6,948 nucleotides of DNA, taken from NCBI GenBank assembly GCA_028818995.1, contig JAPPMR010000535.1:1-6948 (forward strand), given 5' to 3'. The notes under the pieces are model-generated. The model was not told where the DNA came from. It was given only the letters and a program-made list of their open reading frames with translations, and did not search any database. This DNA comes from Candidatus Poribacteria bacterium. Its GTDB lineage: Bacteria; Poribacteria; WGA-4E; WGA-3G. Positions 1-5,320 of this stretch are shown piece by piece (the stretch's first letter is position 1; the number at the start of each line of letters is the position of its first letter). Position numbers and translations under genes: made by a program.

Positions 1-586
1 CACGGTAGTTCCATGATGGACGTTGGGTTGGGATTGCATCACCTTGAAAAACCCAATAGCCGAATTCACCGCGCACAGCGATAATTTTTCCGAAAAAGTC
101 TCCGTCAATCAAACGTTTCAGTTTCTGAATGCCGGGTAACCACAGTTTATCCTGAACAACTCCGTTTTTAAGTCCTGCTTTTGCTGCTTGTTCATAGAGA
201 CTATAAGCGTCTGTAGTCGTTGTGGCAGTCGGTTTCTCACAATAGATATGCTTTCCTGCTGAGATTGCTGCTTGCACCGCGTCAACTCTGCGTGACGTTA
301 CTTGCGCGTCAAAATAGACGGTATAAGCATCATCAGCGAGCGCAGTGTCAAGGTCTGTGCTCCACTTTTCAACACCAGTAGATTCAGACAATTTCTCTAA
401 TTTTATAGGATTTCTGCCGACGAGAAACGGGTCAGGCATAATCACTTCGCCATCACTAATTGGGATGCCGCCATCTTCAGCGATTGCTAATAGTGAACGG
501 ATAAGATGTTGGTTTGTTCCCATTCTACCGGTAACACCGTTCATGATGATCCCGACACGATGGGTTTTTAGGGTTTGATTTGTCAT
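1..586 (-). CDS. Gfo/Idh/MocA-family oxidoreductase, N-terminal part (cut by left window edge)
   Basis: The frame is open from an ATG at 586 to the window edge, giving 195 residues, about half of the usual 330-400 for this family. The family consists of cytoplasmic NAD(P)-dependent dehydrogenases and related enzymes acting on sugars, cyclitols and their derivatives. Seen: a hydrophobic strand and glycine-rich loop at residues 11-23 (VGIIMNGVTGRMG), a Rossmann-type nucleotide-binding turn; and AGKHIYCEKPT at 110-120, containing the family's EKP motif, whose lysine (K118) is normally catalytic. After it comes a stretch typical of the start of the substrate-binding domain (KLWLPGIQKLKRLIDGDFFG). 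An AAGGAT ribosome binding site at 592-597 lies a few bases before the ATG and supports this start. The gene follows the cupin gene on the same strand after 69 bp, so co-transcription is plausible. Substrate cannot be predicted; the catalytic C-terminal domain is outside the window. Confidence 0.9.
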   Translation of the reverse strand, partial: MTNQTLKTHRVGIIMNGVTGRMGTNQHLIRSLLAIAEDGGIPISDGEVIMPDPFLVGRNPIKLEKLSESTGVEKWSTDLDTALADDAYTVYFDAQVTSRRVDAVQAAISAGKHIYCEKPTATTTTDAYSLYEQAAKAGLKNGVVQDKLWLPGIQKLKRLIDGDFFGKIIAVRGEFGYWVFQGDAIPTQRPSWNYR

Positions 587-655
587 TTACAATCCTTATT
601 CTTGGGCATGTAAGAGCAGTACTTACTCCGTTTAGAAAACGAGAAAGCATAACAA

Positions 656-1105
656 TTATTCTTTGGGTTTGTCAGTGCATTGAGGCGCTGCGCCTTCAGG
701 GAGTGGTGGAACATCTATACCGGCTTTTGGAAGTGTACCAGCAAGTTCCTGTTTCCAATGGTCAACATCTCCTGCTGGACCGTAGCAATAGACCATTTTC
801 ATCGGTGTGTCGCCAGTGTTTGTCAGTTGATGAAAAACCCATGACGGGATAAAAACGGTTTGTCCTGTGGAGATCGTTTGCCGTTCCTCACCGAGACACA
901 TTTCGCCTTCACCTTCAACGATAAAGTATATCTCTTCCTGTTCGTGGTTGTGCCACGGTACTTGTCCGCCGTTAGGTTCTAAAACGACGAACCCCATACA
1001 GAATTCATCTATCTGAATCGGGGATGCGCCGCCAACAAGATTTCTGGTTAATCTTCGCGCCGGATATGTGCGCCCTTCCATTTTATTTACATCTGCAATA
1101 AGCAT
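656..1105 (-). CDS. Single-domain cupin protein
   Basis: This is a complete 149-residue protein built around one conserved beta-barrel cupin domain. Cupin motif 1 is at about residues 46-66 (GGQVPWHNHEQEEIYFIVEG), with likely metal ligands H52, H54 and E58. Motif 2 is at 81-98 (GQTVFIPSWVFHQLTNTG), with the fourth ligand H92 and the conserved N96; the usual PxG is PSW here. All four ligands are present, so a mononuclear metal site is expected. About 40 residues follow the barrel and end in a proline-rich, polar tail. An AAGGAC ribosome binding site at 1111-1116 sits 5 bp before the ATG. The gene begins 33 bp after the stop of the upstream Uma2 gene and precedes an oxidoreductase gene. Small cupins of this kind include sugar isomerases, dioxygenases and sensors of small ligands. 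The sequence does not separate these, so no specific activity is assigned. Confidence 0.9.
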   Translation of the reverse strand: MLIADVNKMEGRTYPARRLTRNLVGGASPIQIDEFCMGFVVLEPNGGQVPWHNHEQEEIYFIVEGEGEMCLGEERQTISTGQTVFIPSWVFHQLTNTGDTPMKMVYCYGPAGDVDHWKQELAGTLPKAGIDVPPLPEGAAPQCTDKPKE

Positions 1106-1137
1106 TGTGTGTCCTTTCCATGTTTTTTTAATGTGAC

Positions 1138-1246
1138 TCTATTCAAAAAGTTCTGCTACCTGACAAGAAAATCCTTTGACAACTTCCTCTCCGCTGAGTG
1201 TATCGTTCCGTGTGAGGGTTGTGATTTCCGTTTCCGAACGATAGAC
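1138..1246 (-). repeat. 3' shared block, copy A (direct repeat of 1824-1932)
   Basis: These 109 bp match 1824-1932 with three mismatches (positions 1190, 1199 and 1205). The block covers the stop codon and the last 35 or so codons of Uma2 copy A. All three mismatches are at third codon positions and silent. Protein identity continues a few codons further, through additional silent changes. Confidence 0.93.
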
Positions 1247-1708
1247 GGTCACTGTTTTGGATCGGGGTTTAAGTATCCATACCAACTGTGTGCCTGCCTC
1301 AAGATATGCAAGCACCTTTTCTTCAATTTCAAAAATCATGTCAGTTGGAGAGACTGCTTCTACAGCAAGATTTGGTGCGTCATAGAATGGCTTACTCTTG
1401 TCATCAGGAAGTCGGTCAGTTGAAATATAGGAAATATCTGGTATTAGTCCAAATTCTCCAATTCTATATGCAGTGTATGGTAAATATATCCTTCCTATTC
1501 GAGTATCACGAACATATTTTCCTAACGACAAAGCAACATTGGCACAGATTCCACCTAACTCTAAAGACTTAGGTTGCATATACACTAATTCCCCATTAAT
1601 ATATTCATATCCTTCTAAATCGCTTTCAAGGAATTCTTCCAAAGTCATCTTGGGAAGCTCAGCGGGAAGACTATCTGGCGTGATTTGATGAACTTCTTGG
1701 GCATCCAT
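1139..1708 (-). CDS. Uma2-family (DUF820) PD-(D/E)XK nuclease-like protein, copy A
   Basis: This 189-residue protein has the usual length of the Uma2 family (PF05685), which has a restriction-endonuclease-like fold but mostly unknown biological function. Visible family features: GEL at 39-41; LIPD ending in D91; LAVEAVSP with E117; and EEKVLAYLEAGTQLVWIL with K131, the spacing expected for a D...E...K metal-dependent nuclease site. The histidine that usually follows the GEL segment (H51 in the neighbouring copy) is leucine here. A strong AGGAGG ribosome binding site at 1716-1721 lies 7 bp before the ATG. Residues 1-37 and the last 39 are identical in protein to copy B upstream, while the centre is about 54% identical. 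The copies are tandem, 116 bp apart, in the same direction. Intact reading frame and catalytic residues argue against a pseudogene. Roles in defence, or domestication from mobile elements, are speculation. Confidence 0.9.
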   Translation of the reverse strand: MDAQEVHQITPDSLPAELPKMTLEEFLESDLEGYEYINGELVYMQPKSLELGGICANVALSLGKYVRDTRIGRIYLPYTAYRIGEFGLIPDISYISTDRLPDDKSKPFYDAPNLAVEAVSPTDMIFEIEEKVLAYLEAGTQLVWILKPRSKTVTVYRSETEITTLTRNDTLSGEEVVKGFSCQVAELFE

Positions 1709-1721
1709 TGTTTCTCCTCCT
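1611..1721 (-). repeat. 5' shared block, copy A (direct repeat of 2294-2404)
   Basis: These 111 bp are identical, without a single mismatch, to 2294-2404. The block spans the ribosome binding site, the ATG and the first 32 codons plus two bases of Uma2 copy A. Outside it, the sequences diverge abruptly on both sides. This points to a recent duplication or gene conversion restricted to the gene start. Confidence 0.95.
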
Positions 1722-1823
1722 TGATGTGTTACTGTGCTTTTTTCTACACTCTTTTACAATTCAATTTTCCATAATACCATTTCTACTTGCTATAGTTGGA
1801 CGATTTCTATCTGTTCATAAAGT

Positions 1824-1932
1824 TCTATTCAAAAAGTTCTGCTACCTGACAAGAAAATCCTTTGACAACTTCCTCGCCGCTGAGCGTATCATTCCGTGTG
1901 AGGGTTGTGATTTCCGTTTCCGAACGATAGAC
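1824..1932 (-). repeat. 3' shared block, copy B (direct repeat of 1138-1246)
   Basis: This is the upstream partner of the 109-bp repeat, encoding the C-terminal tail and stop codon of Uma2 copy B. Identity stops one base after the stop codon, so the intergenic sequences that follow the two genes are unrelated. Confidence 0.93.
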
Positions 1933-2391
1933 AGTTACCGTTTTGAATGTGGGGCTGAGTAGCCATACCAACTGTGTTCCTGCTTCAAGGTATGCATAAA
2001 CCTTTTCTTCGACGCGTCGTAACGTGTCTGAGGGCGAAACGACTTCAACGGCAAGGTCTGGTGGAACTGGAGATGCCTTGCTCTGATCAGCAGGAAGCCG
2101 GTCAGTTGAAACAAAGGCGATATCAGGTATCAGCACGCGTTCACCAACCCGGAAGCCTGTTTCTGAAAGAACACGTCCCAGTTGATTTTCACGAACGTAC
2201 AAGTGTAGCAACGAGCTTAGGTTCACACTAATGTAGCCGTGTTCCACTGAAGTAGGTGGCATCGGAATTAATTCTCCTTTTATATATTCATACCCTTCTA
2301 AATCGCTTTCAAGGAATTCTTCCAAAGTCATCTTGGGAAGCTCAGCGGGAAGACTATCTGGCGTGATTTGATGAACTTCTTGGGCATCCAT
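1825..2391 (-). CDS. Uma2-family (DUF820) PD-(D/E)XK nuclease-like protein, copy B
   Basis: This 188-residue protein is a tandem paralogue of copy A. Family signatures are more canonical than in A: GELI at 39-42, SVEHGYISVNL with H51, LIPD with D90, LAVEVVSPSD with E116, and EEKVYAYLEAGTQLVWLL with K130. These make a complete putative D...E...K nuclease centre. The AGGAGG ribosome binding site at 2399-2404 is 7 bp before the ATG and lies inside the block shared with copy A. The N-terminal 37 residues (MDAQEVHQIT...YEYI) form a polar leader before the core, and the C-terminal tail ends in VAELFE in both copies. The gene is separated from the upstream ppdK gene by 173 bp containing an inverted repeat, so it is probably transcribed independently; I see no convincing promoter. 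The substrate and physiological role are unknown. Confidence 0.92.
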   Translation of the reverse strand: MDAQEVHQITPDSLPAELPKMTLEEFLESDLEGYEYIKGELIPMPPTSVEHGYISVNLSSLLHLYVRENQLGRVLSETGFRVGERVLIPDIAFVSTDRLPADQSKASPVPPDLAVEVVSPSDTLRRVEEKVYAYLEAGTQLVWLLSPTFKTVTVYRSETEITTLTRNDTLSGEEVVKGFSCQVAELFE

Positions 2392-2404
2392 TGTTTCTCC
2401 TCCT
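2294..2404 (-). repeat. 5' shared block, copy B (direct repeat of 1611-1721)
   Basis: This is the upstream partner of the 111-bp perfect repeat and covers the ribosome binding site, start codon and beginning of Uma2 copy B. The repeats are in the same orientation, 683 bp apart, so recombination between them would delete one gene or fuse the two. Confidence 0.95.
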
Positions 2405-2505
2405 ATGATGGGTTATCAGGTGATTGCTACATTCTATTGACAATTTACCACAATTAACTGATGAAATTCAACTGCTTTTTACATCATGGAAGTTGCACTT
2501 AATAA

Positions 2506-2542
2506 TATAGGCGTGCACGCTTACACAGCATGCACGCCTATA
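2506..2542. repeat. Perfect 12-bp inverted repeat downstream of ppdK
   Basis: Arms TATAGGCGTGCA (2506-2517) and TGCACGCCTATA (2531-2542) are perfectly complementary, with a 13-base loop. The element lies 22 bp after the ppdK stop codon and about 100 bp before the Uma2 copy B start. A hairpin here could end or stabilise the ppdK transcript. No run of T follows the stem on either strand, so it is not a canonical intrinsic terminator. The left arm also overlaps a 10-bp palindrome, GCGTGCACGC (2511-2520), and TGCACGC recurs at 2514-2520 and 2531-2537, so a protein-binding site is an alternative. The rest of the 173-bp gap (2392-2564) holds nothing else I can support. Confidence 0.7.
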
Positions 2543-2564
2543 CTAAACAATACAATTACTTCCT

Positions 2565-5198
2565 TTATGCTTTATCTTCAATGACAGCCTGCGCTGCAGC
2601 AAGACGAGCGATCGGCACACGGAACGGGGAACAAGAGACGTAATTGAACCCTAATCCATAGCAGAACTTGACAGAATTGGGTTCGCCGCCGTGTTCACCA
2701 CAGATACCGACTTTCAGGTCAGGACGGGCAGAACGTCCTTTTTCGCAACCGATTTGCAATAGGCTACCGACACCCTCCTGATCAAGGACTTGGAACGGAT
2801 CGTATTCAAGAACACCATTTTTAACGTAGTCGTCAAGGAATTTCACGGCATCATCACGACTCATGCCGAATGTTGTTTGCGTCAGTTCGTTTGTCCCGTA
2901 AGAGAAGAATTCGGCTTCTTCGGCGATTTTGTCAGCAGTAAGTGCTGCACGAGGCAGCTCAATCATCGTGCCAACGAGATATTCCACACGAGTACTGGTT
3001 TCTTTAAACACTTCCTCTGCCGTATCTACCACAACTTTGCGTTGTAGTGAAAGTTCATTGATATGTCCAACAAGCGGGATCATAATTTCAGGTAAAACCT
3101 TGATACCGCGTTTTGCAACGTCAACAGCAGCTTCAAAGATTGCGCGTGCCTGCATCTCAGTAATCTCTGGGTAGACAATACCGAGTCTACATCCACGATG
3201 CCCAAGCATTGGATTGAATTCGTGTAATTCTTCGACGCGCTCACGGAGTTTTTGCGGATCAACGTTAATTCTATCAGCGAGATCTTTGATTTCAGACTCA
3301 TTCTTTGGCAAGAATTCGTGCAGAGGTGGATCAAGCGTCCGGATGGTAACAGGATAGCCAGCCATCGCTTCAAAGATACCGATGAAATCTGTGCGTTGGT
3401 GCGAAAGCAGCTTCGCCAATGCCTGTTTCCGTTCTAACGTTTCATCTGCAAGGATCATCTCTCGGACAGCATCAATTCCTGTCCCAAAGAACATGTGTTC
3501 TGTTCTGCAAAGACCGATACCTTCCGCACCAAATCCTCTGGCATTTTTGGCATCTTCCGGTGTATCCGCATTGGTACGAACGTCAAGGGTGCGCATCTCG
3601 TCTGCCCATTCCATAAGTATTCCGAATTGTCCGCTTAACTCTGGTTGAATGAGGGATACCTGCCCGTTTAGCACATCGCCTGTGGAGCCGTTGAGCGTGA
3701 TGAAATCACCTTCAGCGTAGCGTTTCCCACCAGCAATAAATTCAAGTGCTTCTTCATTGATAAACAGATCTGAACACCCCGCAACACAACATTTGCCCAT
3801 ACCGCGTGCAACAACCGCGGCATGACTTGTCATGCCGCCACGAGCCGTGAGAATGCCTTCCGCAGCGTCCATCCCACCAATATCTTCTGGTGATGTTTCG
3901 GTTCGGACAAGAATAACTTTCTCACCTTCAGATGCAAGTTCCTCAGCACGTAATGCTGTGAAGACTACCTTACCGACAGCAGCACCAGGAGAGGCTGGCA
4001 AACCTTGTGCGATGACTTCAACAGAGGCATCTGGATCCACACTCGGATGCAATAACTGGTCAAGATCATTCGCAGGGACGCGTGTTAAGGCAGTCTGTTT
4101 ATCAATCAAACCCTCTTCAACCATCTCTACTGCAATTCTGACAGCAGCTTGACCGGTGCGTTTTCCGTTACGTGTTTGGAGCATATATAGTTTACTATCC
4201 TGAATTGTGAACTCTACGTCCTGCATATCACTGTAGTGCTTCTCAAGTCTTAATCCGATATCAACTAACTCATCATAAGCATCAGGCAAAATGTTTCTCA
4301 ACTCGGAGACTGGAAGGGGCGTGCGGATACCAGCGACCACGTCTTCACCTTGCGCGTTAATGAGGAATTCACCGTAAAATTGATTCGCGCCTGTCGAGGG
4401 GTTACGAGTGAAGGCGACTCCCGATCCGGAGGTTCCCCCCATATTTCCAAACACCATTGCTTGGACGTTTACAGCCGTGCGCCCGAGTTCTTCAGAAATA
4501 TCGTTGAGACGGCGATAAGTAATCGCGCGCGGATTACCTGAAGACTCAAAAACGGCATCACGCGCCATATCTAACTGTTGACGCGGGTTATCAGGAAAAT
4601 CACGTCCTGTGTGCTGTTTAACAGCGTTCTTGAATTCATTGACAAGTTCGACTAAATCGTCTGCCTCTAACTCGGTATCTAATGTAGCACCTTTCGCCTT
4701 TTTCTTTTCTTCAAGCAAATGTTCAAATTCATCGTGATCAACATCAAGTACAACATTTCCGAACATCTGAACAAAGCGACGGTATGAGTCGTAAGCGAAC
4801 CGTTCATTTTCAGATTTGGCAATGAGTCCCTTCACAGCATCATCATTTAAACCGAGATTCAGAATCGTATCCATCATTCCCGGCATTGACACTGCAGCAC
4901 CGGAACGGACAGAAAGCAGAAGCGGGTTCTCAGTATCTCCAAATTTTGCACCAAGTGCATCTTCTATTTTTTGTACGTTCTCGGTAATCTGTTGGTCAAG
5001 ACCGCTGGGGTACTTTTTATCGTTATCATAGTAGTATTTGCATACTTCAGTGGAGATTGTGAAACCTGGAGGCACAGGAACACCAAGATTGGTCATCTCT
5101 GCAAGATTTGCGCCTTTACCACCGAGTAGGAGTCGCATTGTTGCGTCACCTTCGCCTTCACCGGCTCCAAAGAAGTAAACATACTTCGGTTGTGTCAT
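2565..5198 (-). CDS. ppdK: Pyruvate, phosphate dikinase
   Basis: This cytoplasmic enzyme interconverts pyruvate + ATP + Pi with phosphoenolpyruvate + AMP + PPi, serving gluconeogenesis or PPi-linked glycolysis. The 877-residue length fits the family. Domains in order: N-terminal ATP-grasp nucleotide-binding domain (about 1-350) with LLGGKGANLAEM (K28), SVRSG (R98), E329 and LQTRNG (Q341, R343); central swivelling phosphohistidine domain with GGMTSHAAVVARGMGK (454-469), where H459 carries the phosphate and T457 is the threonine regulated in plant enzymes; C-terminal TIM-barrel PEP/pyruvate domain with R565, R620, E747, N770 and the catalytic C833 in GICGEHGG. The residue after N770 is glutamate (E771), where aspartate is usual. 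The ATG at 5198 is chosen because the protein then begins like other PPDKs, has AGGAG 7 bp upstream, and lies downstream of the predicted promoter. The open frame runs back to 5312, but that 38-residue extension is asparagine-rich and unlike the family. PEP synthase is excluded by length and motif pattern. Confidence 0.97.
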   Translation of the reverse strand: MTQPKYVYFFGAGEGEGDATMRLLLGGKGANLAEMTNLGVPVPPGFTISTEVCKYYYDNDKKYPSGLDQQITENVQKIEDALGAKFGDTENPLLLSVRSGAAVSMPGMMDTILNLGLNDDAVKGLIAKSENERFAYDSYRRFVQMFGNVVLDVDHDEFEHLLEEKKKAKGATLDTELEADDLVELVNEFKNAVKQHTGRDFPDNPRQQLDMARDAVFESSGNPRAITYRRLNDISEELGRTAVNVQAMVFGNMGGTSGSGVAFTRNPSTGANQFYGEFLINAQGEDVVAGIRTPLPVSELRNILPDAYDELVDIGLRLEKHYSDMQDVEFTIQDSKLYMLQTRNGKRTGQAAVRIAVEMVEEGLIDKQTALTRVPANDLDQLLHPSVDPDASVEVIAQGLPASPGAAVGKVVFTALRAEELASEGEKVILVRTETSPEDIGGMDAAEGILTARGGMTSHAAVVARGMGKCCVAGCSDLFINEEALEFIAGGKRYAEGDFITLNGSTGDVLNGQVSLIQPELSGQFGILMEWADEMRTLDVRTNADTPEDAKNARGFGAEGIGLCRTEHMFFGTGIDAVREMILADETLERKQALAKLLSHQRTDFIGIFEAMAGYPVTIRTLDPPLHEFLPKNESEIKDLADRINVDPQKLRERVEELHEFNPMLGHRGCRLGIVYPEITEMQARAIFEAAVDVAKRGIKVLPEIMIPLVGHINELSLQRKVVVDTAEEVFKETSTRVEYLVGTMIELPRAALTADKIAEEAEFFSYGTNELTQTTFGMSRDDAVKFLDDYVKNGVLEYDPFQVLDQEGVGSLLQIGCEKGRSARPDLKVGICGEHGGEPNSVKFCYGLGFNYVSCSPFRVPIARLAAAQAVIEDKA

Positions 5199-5205
5199 TA
5201 AATTT

Positions 5206-5210
5206 CTCCT
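5206..5210 (-). promoter_or_regulatory. Ribosome binding site deciding the ppdK start
   Basis: AGGAG on the minus strand lies 7 bases before the ATG at 5198. It supports this internal start over the farther upstream in-frame ATG at 5312, which would lie before the predicted -10 box. Confidence 0.8.
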
Positions 5211-5291
5211 GTTATTTGTCCTTATCGTATTGTTGTTATTGCTGTCTTCTATAGAAAATGTATAGGTATTTTCGAATTTACTATAAATGGA

Positions 5292-5320
5292 ATTATATAG
5301 CACTCTCCCCAAAAAGTCAA
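5292..5320 (-). promoter_or_regulatory. Sigma70-type promoter of ppdK
   Basis: On the minus strand the -35 box TTGACT (5320-5315) is followed, after exactly 17 bases, by the -10 box TATAAT (5297-5292). That is five of six and six of six matches to the housekeeping consensus, at the optimal spacing. Transcription would begin near 5285, leaving a leader of about 85-90 bases before the ppdK ATG. The TGA stop codon of the upstream restriction gene (5319-5317) is inside the -35 box. The match is strong; activity is inferred, as no transcript data are available. Confidence 0.75.

Noticed and set aside
608..626. Short inverted repeat GTAAG...CTTAC between cupin and oxidoreductase genes
   Set aside because: Only five base pairs with a seven-base loop and no T-run; expected by chance.
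345..852. Plus-strand open frames over the oxidoreductase and cupin genes
   Set aside because: They are antisense to clearly recognisable protein families, show no family features and have no supporting ribosome binding sites.
1109..2231. Plus-strand frames over the two Uma2 genes, including similar peptides repeated in both
   Set aside because: Their similarity to each other is explained by the DNA repeats of the Uma2 genes on the other strand.
1138..2404. The four repeat blocks as a CRISPR array or insertion-sequence ends
   Set aside because: The blocks are long direct repeats inside coding sequence, with no short periodic units, terminal inverted repeats or transposase gene.
2437..2442. 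Perfect plus-strand TTGACA as a promoter
   Set aside because: There is no acceptable -10 box 16-18 bp downstream and no plus-strand gene to serve.
2392..2505. Promoter for Uma2 copy B, e.g. minus-strand TTGAAT-N18-TAAATT
   Set aside because: The match is weak, the region is AT-rich, and several equally poor alternatives exist.
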